Translations under genes and position numbers: made by a program
Assembly: GCA_002685335.1 (NCBI GenBank)
Contig: NYWY01000045.1
Location: 1 to 45,777, forward strand
Direction: 5' to 3'
DNA length: 45,777 nucleotides
From: Planctomycetaceae bacterium
Lineage (GTDB): Bacteria; Planctomycetota; Phycisphaerae; Phycisphaerales; SM1A02
In this document: piece by piece, positions 16,797 to 26,312 of the stretch
How positions within the stretch are numbered: position 1 is the first letter of the stretch
Layout: every line of letters begins with the position of its first letter
Notes under the pieces: model-generated
What the model saw: only the letters and a program-made list of their open reading frames with translations
Told to the model about the DNA's origin: nothing
Databases searched by the model: none

Positions 16797-18794
16797 TCAG
16801 CGGACTGCGGAAATCGCCGCCGCACAATCCTCGATCAGCGGGCGGGCGGACAACGGACCGCCGACGGCTTCTCGCATCCAGGCGTCCGGAGTCACCGACC
16901 CGATCGAACAGATCCGTTTGGTCTCCGCGGCGAGATCACGGCCTCGCATGTGACTCCGGATCTGGTGACTGATCGTCCGGCCGATGGCGTAGTCGGCGAG
17001 ATACAGGGGATGGCCGAGCATGTGCTGGTACGCCCCGAGGATGTGATACGGGTCGTCGCCGTGGTGCGCCTGGAAGAATTCCGCCCAGACTTCCTCCGCG
17101 TTGCGAAGCAGCGTGGCTCGAATCGTCTCCGGCGTGCAGGCATCACCCAGCTCGTAGATCTGGCGCCAGGTTCGAAGTTCGACCAGGCTGGGGCCCGCGA
17201 TCTGGCAGGTCATGAGCATCGCCGCGATCGTCTCTTCGTGGTACGCCCGTTCGGCCGCGGCTTCGTCCTCGATTCCCAAGGCTCGCTTGGCCAGGGACTG
17301 GTAGAGGAAGGCGAAGGCTTCGGTACAGGCGGTGTTGGGCACGCCCCGAAGCGCCGGCCGGGGCACGAAGAACGTCGAGCAGAGTTGTTCGAGGTTGTGA
17401 CCGAGTTCGTGCATCGCGGTGTCGAAGCCGTCCCAGCCCAGTTGATCCTTGAGTCGGTTGGTCCTCAGCCAGGCCCCGTACTCGGCGAGTTGTGGACGCA
17501 TGGCGTGTCCGGAACCGCGGGCGATCTCCACTCGGACTCGCGTTCCCAGGAACTCCGCGTCGTCGTCCGGCCATCCGAGGCCACGAAGGATCTCGGGGAG
17601 CTTGGCTTCGAATTCATGCTCGTCCTTGCAGAGTCGGGAGACCTCCGAATTCATCTCCTCCGCGTCGCGGGTCTCGAAGAGGTCGTCGAAGTAGATGTCG
17701 TGCGCCTCGAGCGGGCGTCCCAGGCGTTCGGAAAGCAGGGCGGCGAGGTCGCCGCGAACCGGGGCGGACAGGATGTCGACCAGCAGTTGCTCGACCTCGG
17801 TCTCGGGGATCTCTCGCTCGAGACCGAACTTCCTCGCGATGGCCGTCGGGTGTTCCGGGTGATGGGCGTCGTAGGCGCGGGCGACGGTGACGTTGTCCAT
17901 CCAGTGCTCGTAGCGCTTGAGATCGATGGTGGGTCCGGGGTCCTCGCCGTCGATCGTGTTGGCCGCGGGGTTCCAGTCGGCGCTGGAACTGCAGTCCATG
18001 ACCGCCTGGGGCAGGGAACCGTCGATGTATCGACTCATCACCCACGCGAGGGCCCGCTGCTTGGCGACTCCGTCGGGATCGTTGTAGCCGGCCTTGATCT
18101 CTTCTCGAACCAACCAGTGGGCCAGGAGCGAACGGTCGGCTTCGAACCACCGACGGCCGGTGGTGTCGACCATCGTGCCCACCGGGATGTGGAAGTTCGA
18201 GACCCAGTTGTAGCTCTTGAAGTGGAGCTCCCGGGCCAGGTCGGCCACCTCCTTGGGAATGCGGGGTCCAAAGGAGCCGACGATGCGGGCCTCCGCCCAG
18301 CGGTCCGCGTCCCAGTCACCCCCGGCCGCGAGCATCTGATCAAGGGTGGATTTCTCGAGGTTCAGCAGGGCCACGAAGGCCAGCTTCTGGGCGTATTGCT
18401 GTTCGACGAGATCCGGTGCGGGGTCGAAGGTGGCCAGGAGGGCATCGGTCTTGGGGAGGGAATCACCGACCACGTCGCTCCAACGGCGGAGATTCCGTCG
18501 CATCTCGTAGAGATGTCCTCGAACCTGCTCGACCGCGGTCTCCAGCCGATCGAGGAGTCGGGTTCGGTCCTCGGCCGTGGAGGCGTAGTGGTCGACGCAG
18601 AAGGTCTTGAAGGCTTCGGCATCACCATCCCGGGCCTGCCACCGCTCGGCGCACTGGCCGATACCTCGGCGGGCGTGGTCGCGGGCCTCCTCGCCATGGG
18701 TCTCGACCACGGCGAGGATCGCGGGTTCGATGCCGGAGGCTTCGAGGGGGGAATCTGCGGGCAGGGTGAGGTCCGAAGGCAAGGTCGAAGTCAT
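16797..18794 (-). CDS. M3-like zinc metallopeptidase
   Basis: A 665-residue, mostly helical protein of the gluzincin type, like oligopeptidases of family M3. The zinc site is HELGH at 462-466 within DTAMHELGHNLEQ, with the third ligand probably Glu492 in NTACTEAFAFLYQ. Further C-terminal features expected of an M3-like closed cleft are GAYQHMLGHPLYLADY and HQIRSHM. Helices at 30-150 form the N-terminal lid. No signal peptide is seen, so it is likely cytosolic, degrading peptides. The sequence is divergent from Dcp/PepF (HELGH instead of HEFGH) and may be a distinct subfamily. A TACGAT box ends 6 bases before the ATG. It shares a 51-base divergent promoter region with the small lipoprotein and heads an operon with the sulfotransferase. 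Confidence 0.82.
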   Translation of the reverse strand: MTSTLPSDLTLPADSPLEASGIEPAILAVVETHGEEARDHARRGIGQCAERWQARDGDAEAFKTFCVDHYASTAEDRTRLLDRLETAVEQVRGHLYEMRRNLRRWSDVVGDSLPKTDALLATFDPAPDLVEQQYAQKLAFVALLNLEKSTLDQMLAAGGDWDADRWAEARIVGSFGPRIPKEVADLARELHFKSYNWVSNFHIPVGTMVDTTGRRWFEADRSLLAHWLVREEIKAGYNDPDGVAKQRALAWVMSRYIDGSLPQAVMDCSSSADWNPAANTIDGEDPGPTIDLKRYEHWMDNVTVARAYDAHHPEHPTAIARKFGLEREIPETEVEQLLVDILSAPVRGDLAALLSERLGRPLEAHDIYFDDLFETRDAEEMNSEVSRLCKDEHEFEAKLPEILRGLGWPDDDAEFLGTRVRVEIARGSGHAMRPQLAEYGAWLRTNRLKDQLGWDGFDTAMHELGHNLEQLCSTFFVPRPALRGVPNTACTEAFAFLYQSLAKRALGIEDEAAAERAYHEETIAAMLMTCQIAGPSLVELRTWRQIYELGDACTPETIRATLLRNAEEVWAEFFQAHHGDDPYHILGAYQHMLGHPLYLADYAIGRTISHQIRSHMRGRDLAAETKRICSIGSVTPDAWMREAVGGPLSARPLIEDCAAAISAVR

Positions 18795-18800
18795 GCGGCG

Positions 18801-18806
18801 ATCGTA
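18801..18806 (-). promoter_or_regulatory. -10-like box TACGAT for leaderless metallopeptidase gene
   Basis: On the minus strand TACGAT is followed by 6 bases (CGCCGC) and the ATG at 18794. Confidence 0.5.
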
Positions 18807-18833
18807 TGGGAAGACCGAGTCGGGTGGGGCCGG

Positions 18834-18839
18834 TAGCCT
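18834..18839 (+). promoter_or_regulatory. -10-like box TAGCCT for leaderless lipoprotein gene
   Basis: TAGCCT is followed by 6 bases (GCTCCC) and the ATG at 18846. It forms a divergent pair with the box at 18801. Confidence 0.45.
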
Positions 18840-18845
18840 GCTCCC

Positions 18846-19268
18846 ATGTCGATCTCCATCCGGTCTTTCCTCTTCGTCGTCGGTCTTCTCTGGAGTGTCG
18901 TTCTCGCCGGGTGCACGTCGGGGGTCCGCGCCGGTTTCGATTCGATCCAGGCTGGAATGACGGAAGTCCAGGTCAGGGAACTGCTGGGAACGCCCGGCGT
19001 GGTGATCCCCGGGGAGACGGGGGAGGATGGCAGCTCCATATCCGGTCCGCGTTGGCAGTACGGGGACAACCTCAGCACCATCACCACCGCCGCGGTCTTT
19101 CCACGGACCGTGCCGGAGCGGGTCTGGGTGGTGTGGTTCGGACTGGACGGTCGGGTTCTGACCTGGCGAGCGCCGATTCCCGAAGCGACCTCGTCGGTGG
19201 AATCCTCCGGAGACGGTGGCGGAGGCACGCCGTTGTTCGTCTCGCCGGCTCCTTCTCGCGGCCGCTGA
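18846..19268 (+). CDS. Small lipoprotein with BamE/SmpA-like segment
   Basis: A 140-residue putative lipoprotein with signal sequence and lipobox VVLAGC (Cys23). The following segment IQAGMTEVQVRELLGTPGVV resembles the opening of the SmpA/OmlA (BamE) fold (GMtxxqVxxllGxP), and a strand with WQYGDNLS and RVWVVWFGLDGRVL completes a small beta sheet. The C-terminal 25 residues are Ser/Gly/Pro-rich. BamE acts in outer-membrane protein assembly, but the match is limited to a short motif shared by many small lipoproteins, so only the location (envelope) is a fair inference. It converges on atpD, and the hairpin at 19297-19333 lies between them. Confidence 0.75.
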   Translation: MSISIRSFLFVVGLLWSVVLAGCTSGVRAGFDSIQAGMTEVQVRELLGTPGVVIPGETGEDGSSISGPRWQYGDNLSTITTAAVFPRTVPERVWVVWFGLDGRVLTWRAPIPEATSSVESSGDGGGGTPLFVSPAPSRGR

Positions 19269-19296
19269 GGGTGGGGCGGGCTTTCGAGGTTCGGAC

Positions 19297-19333
19297 GAAA
19301 GAAAAACCGGCGAGCGTCGAAACGCTCGCCGGT
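19297..19333 (-). terminator. Rho-independent terminator of atpD
   Basis: 12-bp perfect stem (ACCGGCGAGCGT / ACGCTCGCCGGT) with loop CGAA. Reading on the minus strand it is followed by TTTTTCTTT, 28 bases after the atpD stop. Confidence 0.88.
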
Positions 19334-19361
19334 CGGTCTGATTTCGATTCGGTCGGTCGGG

Positions 19362-20939
<1,578 letters not shown>

Positions 20940-20986
20940 TCACAAGCAGCAGGGGTCTCAAGCCACGGAACGCCCTGAAAAGGGGC

Positions 20987-21391
20987 TCAGCCCTGGATGT
21001 CGAGGGTACGGCCGAGGGCCACGCCGGTGGCGGCCTCGATCCGGTCCGCCTGGCGGTTGTAGAGGTGCATCGGCCCCTCGTTCACGGCCTGGGGTCGGGT
21101 CGGGAGGTGAGTCCCGCTCGGGATGGTCGAGACGGAATCTCCATCGAAACCGGTGCCCCGATTGATGTCGCTCCGAACGGTCCCGGCGACCAGCAGGTCG
21201 AGTCGTCCCGTGGCTGCCGAGCGGGTTTCAACCTGGTCGACGACGGTGGGGCGGATGGTGGCGTTGGCCTCGGGAGCCATCCCGGCGGCCCCAGTGGTCG
21301 TCGTGGCAGTGATCGGTCGCCCGGCGGGGGCGGTCGGTCTCACGCCGTAGGCCGCGGAGGCACGAAATGGGATGGGTCCGGTGGAATCCAT
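20987..21391 (-). CDS. Hypothetical protein upstream of atpD
   Basis: A 134-residue protein that I do not recognise. The N-terminal half is Ala/Thr/Pro-rich and probably disordered (TAPAGRPITATTTTGAAG). The C-terminal half looks folded (GRLDLLVAGTVRSDI and a helix GPMHLYNRQADRIEAATGVA). No signal peptide or membrane segment. The start may be the ATG at 21391 or, two codons earlier, at 21397. A TATACT box at 21402-21407 lies 10 and 4 bases before these respectively, favouring 21391. It is separated from atpD by about 180 bases. Confidence 0.6.
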   Translation of the reverse strand: MDSTGPIPFRASAAYGVRPTAPAGRPITATTTTGAAGMAPEANATIRPTVVDQVETRSAATGRLDLLVAGTVRSDINRGTGFDGDSVSTIPSGTHLPTRPQAVNEGPMHLYNRQADRIEAATGVALGRTLDIQG

Positions 21392-21401
21392 GTTCATTCG
21401 G

Positions 21402-21407
21402 AGTATA
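21402..21407 (-). promoter_or_regulatory. -10-like box TATACT
   Basis: Near-consensus -10 hexamer on the minus strand, 10 bases before the ATG at 21391 of the hypothetical gene. No matching -35 is evident. Confidence 0.5.
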
Positions 21408-21422
21408 CGGGGGCCGACGAGG

Positions 21423-22619
21423 TCATTCAGGTCCGCTTGGGTTATCTTCCGCGACGCCGTGGCCAAAGGCTGCAGCCGCCGGATTTCGGGCGATCAAGGA
21501 CTTCGTTTCCAGGTCTGGATCGACGTCGACGAGCTGGGTTCCCGTCTTTCGACCCGGGAAGCCACCAAAGGCATCCACGAGCTCCGAAGACTCCGCCGAC
21601 CACCAGAGGTTGGGACCGAACTCGAAATCGGCCGAGGAGGTGCCGGGATCCACGAGAGTCTTCAGTCGGCCCACGGTCCAGGTCACGAGGCAGGAACTCA
21701 TCTTCACCGTGATGGGATCCCGGTCATCGGCGGTGGTTTCCTTGCCCGCGATCGGTGCGGACTTCGGTTCCGTCACGACGACCACGCCTTCGACCGGGTT
21801 CACGATCGTGCTTCGCTGAAGATCGACGGACAGGGAGGTGTGGGACCCGGCGTCGATTTCGATCGGAGTGGGGATCTTCAGGAACACGCATCGATCCATC
21901 TCCAGTGACGATCTGGATCCGGCCAGGCCGCTCACGGTCACCCCCAGTTTCGTCATGCCGATGAACGAGCATCCGGTCAACCGGGTCCGATCGACACCGA
22001 GTGATGCAAGTCCGACGAGACCGCTGCCGAGCTTGCCGGTTCCTTCGCCGACCAGGACGGAACCTCGAACGGTGCCGGTGTCCTCGATCCGGAATCCAGT
22101 GTCGAGCCAGCGATAGACGCGAAGTCCGGCCAGGTCGAGGCGGTCGAGGCGGGCGGCGGAGATGCCGAATTCGGGGAAGCGATCCGCGGTGGGAGGAAGC
22201 ACCTGAAGATCCACCAGCGAGACCGAGCCACGCCGGCCGGACGCCGGTCCGACGACTCGCACGCCTCCTTGAGCGGGGGCGATGACCAGCAGGCTCTTGA
22301 CGGTCACGTGATCGCAATCGCGGAGCTCGAGCGCCCAGTCACGCTCGGTGCCCTTCCCGATTCCCGCTGGGATCTTCGGGTGGGCGGAGGTGATCACCAC
22401 GGGAGCCTCGCTGGTTCCGCGATACGACTGGATCATGACCGACGAGTGGAGACCCGCGGCGAGCAGGATCCGATCCCCGGGGGCGACGTCGGCCGCCTGC
22501 GGCCACGGGGCATCGAGTTCGATGCGGTGGTCCACCGCTCGGGCGGGGGAGGTCGCGAAGGCGAACCCGCAGAGGATGCAGAGCATTCGAAGCGTGTGAC
22601 TCGATGAGACTCTCTTCAT
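21423..22619 (-). CDS. Secreted right-handed beta-helix-like protein
   Basis: A 398-residue exported protein with a signal peptide ending near SPARAVD (about residue 28). The body is a succession of short strands and turns such as DHVTVKSLLVIAP, GSVSLVDLQVLPP, RLDRLDLAGLRVYR, GSRSSLEMDRCVFLK and LSVDLQRSTIVNP, the pattern of parallel beta-helix proteins acting on or binding polysaccharides. The early motif VAPGDRILLAAGLHSS with APVVITSAHPK is typical of polysaccharide-lyase-like right-handed helices. No catalytic residues are identifiable. Its ATG overlaps the manA stop by four bases (ATGA), so it is translationally coupled to manA and is the last gene of a fabZ-manA cluster. Confidence 0.72.
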   Translation of the reverse strand: MKRVSSSHTLRMLCILCGFAFATSPARAVDHRIELDAPWPQAADVAPGDRILLAAGLHSSVMIQSYRGTSEAPVVITSAHPKIPAGIGKGTERDWALELRDCDHVTVKSLLVIAPAQGGVRVVGPASGRRGSVSLVDLQVLPPTADRFPEFGISAARLDRLDLAGLRVYRWLDTGFRIEDTGTVRGSVLVGEGTGKLGSGLVGLASLGVDRTRLTGCSFIGMTKLGVTVSGLAGSRSSLEMDRCVFLKIPTPIEIDAGSHTSLSVDLQRSTIVNPVEGVVVVTEPKSAPIAGKETTADDRDPITVKMSSCLVTWTVGRLKTLVDPGTSSADFEFGPNLWWSAESSELVDAFGGFPGRKTGTQLVDVDPDLETKSLIARNPAAAAFGHGVAEDNPSGPE

Positions 22620-23644
22620 GCCAGGGTCCTCGGAGAAACCAGGGGCAGGTTGATCTGGAGGATGCTCGCGGACGAATCGGACCGGACTTCCGGTCGGGGA
22701 CAGGAGGCCGGGATCAGAACGGTGTCTCCGGCGGCCAGACGGGTCGACCGTCCCTCCGCGTCGAGGACTTGGGCGGTTCCGGACACTCCGGTCAGCACCG
22801 TGGGTTCATCGTCGGTCGTGATTTCCAGTCGACGGTCGGCGAGTTCGACGTGATCGATGGTGAAGTCGTCGGTGGAGCACAGACGGCGGGTGGTGATGCC
22901 GTCGTGGCTCACCGGGGTCGCCTGGTCGAGGCTGATCACCGCGGGGCGACCATCATGCTGCCGTTCGCCGAATCGCATGCATTCCAGCGCCGCCTCGAGA
23001 TGAAGCGGGCGGGCGGGATCGTTTCGATCCCAGTCCCAGACGCGAAAGGTGGTGTCGCTCGGGGTCTGGGCTTCGATCACCAGAACACCCGCGCCCAGGG
23101 CATGGCAGATCCCGCTGGGGAGCCGGACGCAGTCGCCCGGTCGGACCTCGATGCGAACGAGACATTCGAGCAGGCGGCCTTCCCGCAGGGCCTCGAGAAA
23201 GAGCTCTGGTGTGACGTCGTCCTTGATCCCCCGATAGACCGCGGCTCCGGGTCGGGCTTCCAGCACGAACCAGGCTTCGTTCTTGACGAATGCTTCCGGA
23301 TGTTCCGCGGCGTAGGACGGATCCGGATGAACCTGGACCGAGAGGTCGTCTTCGGCGTCGAGCAGTTTCACGAGGAGTGGAAAGCCGCCGGTGGAGGCCG
23401 GTGACAGCCTGCCCAGGAGTTCTCCGGATCGCTCGGCTCGAAGATCCGCGAGTGATCGGCCTTCCAAGGGCCCTTCCGCGATCCGCGAGATGCCTCCGGC
23501 GATCGTCGGTGGAAGATCGGCGAGATCCCAGGATTCACCGATGCCACCGGTGGCCGGCAGGACCCGACCCCAGTTCGCCAGGCGATCTCCGCCCCACGCT
23601 CGATTTCGCAGAATCGGTTCGAATCGGAGCGGCGGTAGGGTCAT
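22616..23644 (-). CDS. manA: Mannose-6-phosphate isomerase, class I
   Basis: Zinc-dependent interconversion of fructose-6-phosphate and mannose-6-phosphate, feeding GDP-mannose or fructose metabolism. The 342-residue product shows LRFEPILRNRAWGGDRL, GESWDLAD, the zinc site stretch LLDAEDDLSVQVHPDPSYA (Gln and His), KNEAWFVLEA, YRGIKDDV, and PSGICHALGAGVLVIEAQTPSDTTFRVWDWDR with the later His and catalytic region. This is the short Bacillus-type form with an N-terminal cupin and a smaller C-terminal domain. Start ATG 23644 gives the expected N-terminus. It sits 19 bases after fabZ and overlaps the next gene by four bases. Confidence 0.9.
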   Translation of the reverse strand: MTLPPLRFEPILRNRAWGGDRLANWGRVLPATGGIGESWDLADLPPTIAGGISRIAEGPLEGRSLADLRAERSGELLGRLSPASTGGFPLLVKLLDAEDDLSVQVHPDPSYAAEHPEAFVKNEAWFVLEARPGAAVYRGIKDDVTPELFLEALREGRLLECLVRIEVRPGDCVRLPSGICHALGAGVLVIEAQTPSDTTFRVWDWDRNDPARPLHLEAALECMRFGERQHDGRPAVISLDQATPVSHDGITTRRLCSTDDFTIDHVELADRRLEITTDDEPTVLTGVSGTAQVLDAEGRSTRLAAGDTVLIPASCPRPEVRSDSSASILQINLPLVSPRTLA

Positions 23645-23663
23645 GGTCGAGTGGTCCGACGGG

Positions 23664-24140
23664 TCAGAACCGCATACCGGTGACCGTGGTTTCAACCACG
23701 AGATTGTCACCGACGAAGCCCTGGCACTTTGAAACGAAGCGACGTCGATTGTTCGAGATCATCTTCGCGAGGATCACGAGGCGATCTCCGGGAACCACCT
23801 GGCCGCGGAACACGGTCTCGTCGCTGCGGACGAAGCCGAGGAAGCCTCGATCCGGGTCTTCCAACTTGTCGATCTGAATCACGAAACTCGAGAGTTGCGC
23901 CGACGCTTCGACCATCAGGACCCCGGGATAGAGCGGTCGACCTGGAATGTGTCCCTCGACCCAGAATTCGTCGTCTCGAATGTCCTTCCAACCGACCCCG
24001 AGGCCTTCGGTCCACCAGGCGACTCCATCCAGCTGGACCATGTGGCCACGATGGGGGTTGATGCGGTGAATCAGATCAAGCCCGGCCATGGGGGCATCGA
24101 AGTCGACGTGGCTGTAGTCGAAGAGTAATTCTGAGGACAC
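23664..24140 (-). CDS. fabZ: FabZ-like 3-hydroxyacyl-ACP dehydratase
   Basis: Hotdog-fold dehydratase for the elongation cycle of fatty acid synthesis, or for a related lipid. The 158-residue product has the catalytic pair in the standard context: FWVEGHIPGRPLYPGVLMVEASAQ, with His64 and Glu78 fourteen residues apart. Further family elements are HRINPHRGHMVQLDGV near the N-terminus and GFVRSDETVFRGQVVPGDRL. It is larger than minimal FabZ and may be a planctomycete paralogue rather than the main enzyme. The start is taken as GTG at 24140; upstream in-frame codons would run through the TAGAAT box at 24172. It heads a small cluster with manA and the beta-helix protein. Confidence 0.85.
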   Translation of the reverse strand: MSSELLFDYSHVDFDAPMAGLDLIHRINPHRGHMVQLDGVAWWTEGLGVGWKDIRDDEFWVEGHIPGRPLYPGVLMVEASAQLSSFVIQIDKLEDPDRGFLGFVRSDETVFRGQVVPGDRLVILAKMISNNRRRFVSKCQGFVGDNLVVETTVTGMRF

Positions 24141-24171
24141 GGGGGGTTCCAGTGAGGAAAGTGGTTCGACG

Positions 24172-24177
24172 ATTCTA
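24172..24177 (-). promoter_or_regulatory. -10-like box TAGAAT upstream of fabZ
   Basis: On the minus strand TAGAAT lies 31 bases before the GTG at 24140, predicting a leader of about 25 bases. Confidence 0.45.
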
Positions 24178-24231
24178 CCGGACAACGACCGACGTCTGCA
24201 CCGAGCGGTTGGAATCGCCGAGCCGTCCGGG

Positions 24232-24270
24232 AAAAGGAACGACGCCGCATCCCGGTGGGGATGCGGCGTC
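24232..24270 (-). terminator. Rho-independent terminator of the Hc1-like gene
   Basis: 13-bp perfect stem (GACGCCGCATCCC / GGGATGCGGCGTC) with loop of four bases at 24241-24270. On the minus strand it is followed by a T-containing run (GTTCCTTTTCCC). Confidence 0.8.
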
Positions 24271-24304
24271 GAAATCTTGTCTCACCTTTGGGGGGTGAAG
24301 CGGC

Positions 24305-24478
24305 TCAGTCGGGCTTCTGCGTACTCAGGATGTCGGCACGCAGCTGCTTGGCGGCCTCCCGGACATCCTGCATCACCTTGCGTACTCGAGTCCCGGCGGC
24401 CTTGTTACCACCTGCGGCCTTCTGGACGTCGTCGACACACGAATCCACCAGGCGGCGAAGTTGCTCATAGGCTTCCAT
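24305..24478 (-). CDS. Histone H1-like protein (chlamydial Hc1 type), 57 residues
   Basis: A short gene with a strong AAGGAGC ribosome-binding site eight bases before its ATG and its own terminator downstream. The product is almost wholly helical (MEAYEQLRRLVDSCVDDVQK) and contains KAAGGNKAAGTRVRKVMQDV, which matches the GNKAAxxRVR core at the N-terminus of chlamydial histone-like Hc1 and of short Hc1-family proteins known in other bacteria. Unlike chlamydial Hc1 it lacks the long Lys/Ala/Pro-rich C-terminal tail and is near neutral in charge, so DNA compaction should not be assumed. It has one Cys (Cys14). It stands alone between purB and fabZ. Confidence 0.85.
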   Translation of the reverse strand: MEAYEQLRRLVDSCVDDVQKAAGGNKAAGTRVRKVMQDVREAAKQLRADILSTQKPD

Positions 24479-24799
24479 TGATCGGTGCTCCTTGTCGGGG
24501 CCCTGTGTCCGGCTTCCCTGTCCGCAGGGATCGGCTCGGGTTCTGGGCGAAAAGAAGATCTGAGACGAGCGACAGTATCGGCTGGAACCCGTGTGTCGGC
24601 TCAGAATCGGGGTCCAGATCGGGTCAAATTAGGCTTATGAGCGACCTGGAAAGGCTGAAAATCAGCCATGAGGCCGCATGATGGCGACATTTGGCTGCCA
24701 GATTGCTGATTTTCGCTGTTTTTAGCGATCGGGCACTCAAATCAGTGGAAAAGACGCGGTTGGCGCTGGTTTGGTTCCATTTGGCACTCGGTTCGGAGC
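24479..24799. other. Intergenic region, unusually A+T-rich for this window
   Basis: The 321 bases between the Hc1-like gene and the purB stop hold no gene I can support. A TACTGT hexamer at 24572-24577 (minus) could be the -10 of the Hc1-like gene. The stretch from about 24620 to 24790 is visibly richer in A+T than its surroundings and contains a 10-base inverted repeat (GAAAATCAGC at 24657-24666, GCTGATTTTC at 24705-24714) and a small TCGCT-GTTTTT-AGCGA hairpin. A small RNA or regulatory site is possible but not shown. Confidence 0.4.
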
Positions 24800-26272
24800 T
24801 CAGACCCGGAGGTCGGCGGCCCCCTGAAGAGAGGCCGAGTACCTCGAACGAATCGGATCGATGACCTCGGAGACAAAGCGATCGACCTGGGTTGGTGCCC
24901 GCCCGATGAACCTGGAGGGAACCAGCACGTCCTCAAACGGGACGGACGCGAATTCGGGAGTCTGTCGGAGCCGATCGAGGAGATCGTTGTCCAAACCCTC
25001 TTCCTTGATCCGCCGGGCGGCTTCCATGCTTGCGGTCCGGATCACCTCGTGCAGGTGCTGACGATCACCTCCGCGCCGGGCCGCTTCGAGCATGAGATCC
25101 TCGGTGGCCATGAACGGGAGTTCCGCCGCGAGATGGGCTTCGACCACCTTTTCGTGGACGATGAGGCCCCCGGTCACGTTTTCAAGGATGTCGAGACAAC
25201 CATCCAGAGCGAGAAAGCCCTCAGCGATCGACAACCGACGATTCGCGGAATCATCGAGGGTGCGTTCGAACCACTGCGTGGCGGCGGTGTCGTAGCCGTT
25301 TCCGATCAGGTTCATGACGAAGCGGGCGAGACCGGTGGCTCGTTCGCACCGCATCGGATTCCGCTTGTAGGCCATCGCACTGGATCCGATCTGATTCTTC
25401 TCGAAGGGCTCTTCCACCTCGCGGAGGTTGGCGAGAAGTCTCAGGTCGTTGCAGCATTTGTGGACCGCCGCCGCGACCGTGGCGAGTCCGGCCAGCAATC
25501 GGGCGTCGGCGAGTCGCGGGTACGTCTGTCCGCAGACCGGCCAGGTTCGTTCGGGGTCCCAGCCGAGGCTGGTCGCCACCAGTCGTTCCAGCTCATCGAC
25601 CCGGTCCGGATCCTGGTCAAGAAGGCCGAGGAATGAAGCCTGGGTGCCGGTCGCTCCTCGCATGCCGCGCAGCTGGAGTCCGTCCCGGAGGCGCTCGATC
25701 TCCTCGAGTCCGATGGCGAAGTCCTGAGCCCACAGGGTGGCCCGCTTGCCGACGGTGGTGGGTTGAGCCGGCTGGTAGTGGGTGAAACCGAGGGTGGGGA
25801 GGGATCGATGACGGACGGCGAAGTCTCCGAGTCGATCGACGACTCGGGCGATCTTGGCCGCGACGAGTTCAAGAGCCTCGTGCTGAATCAGGATGTCCGC
25901 GTTGCAGACCACATCCTGGCTGGTCGCCCCGAGATGGAGGATGCCGGCGGCGTCCGGGACGCGATCACCGAGGGTGTGAACGTGAGCCATGACGTCGTGC
26001 CGGAGCTTTCGTTCATGTTCGGCTGCGACCTCGAAATCGATGTCATCGAGCGCGGCCCGAATCCCGTCGAGTTGGGAATCGGTGATGTCGAGGCCGAGTT
26101 CCTTCTGGCTTTCGGCCAATGCAAGCCATATCCGTCTCCACCAACCGAACTTACGTCGCTCGGAGAAGATGGATCGCATCGCCTTGGAAGCGTTTCTGGT
26201 CTCCAGCGGCGACCGATAGCCGGAAAAACGATCATTTGATGAATCGGTTGAGGGGAAAACCTGGCCGGGCAT
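24800..26272 (-). CDS. purB: Adenylosuccinate lyase
   Basis: Cleaves SAICAR and adenylosuccinate in purine synthesis; cytosolic homotetramer of the fumarase/aspartase superfamily. The 490-residue product contains YRSPLETRNASKAM near the N-terminus (substrate-binding Arg), RKLRHDVMAHVH (catalytic His region), GATSQDVVCNAD, TLGFTHYQPAQPTTVGKR with the second His, and the family signature GSSAMAYKRNPMRCE with the mobile-loop Ser. Length and start (SRYxSPL at residue 19) resemble the eukaryote-like, longer PurB group rather than the short Bacillus type. GAGG lies six bases before the ATG. It is divergent from the sigma factor gene. Confidence 0.94.
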   Translation of the reverse strand: MPGQVFPSTDSSNDRFSGYRSPLETRNASKAMRSIFSERRKFGWWRRIWLALAESQKELGLDITDSQLDGIRAALDDIDFEVAAEHERKLRHDVMAHVHTLGDRVPDAAGILHLGATSQDVVCNADILIQHEALELVAAKIARVVDRLGDFAVRHRSLPTLGFTHYQPAQPTTVGKRATLWAQDFAIGLEEIERLRDGLQLRGMRGATGTQASFLGLLDQDPDRVDELERLVATSLGWDPERTWPVCGQTYPRLADARLLAGLATVAAAVHKCCNDLRLLANLREVEEPFEKNQIGSSAMAYKRNPMRCERATGLARFVMNLIGNGYDTAATQWFERTLDDSANRRLSIAEGFLALDGCLDILENVTGGLIVHEKVVEAHLAAELPFMATEDLMLEAARRGGDRQHLHEVIRTASMEAARRIKEEGLDNDLLDRLRQTPEFASVPFEDVLVPSRFIGRAPTQVDRFVSEVIDPIRSRYSASLQGAADLRV

Positions 26273-26312
26273 CGGAGCCTCGCTTGGAATTACTCAGAAT
26301 CGGAACACAGTT

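Noticed and set aside
16695..18836. 713-codon plus-strand frame opposite the M3-like peptidase
   Set aside because: High-G+C shadow. The minus strand has the HELGH zinc site and proper start; the plus frame has no recognisable domain.
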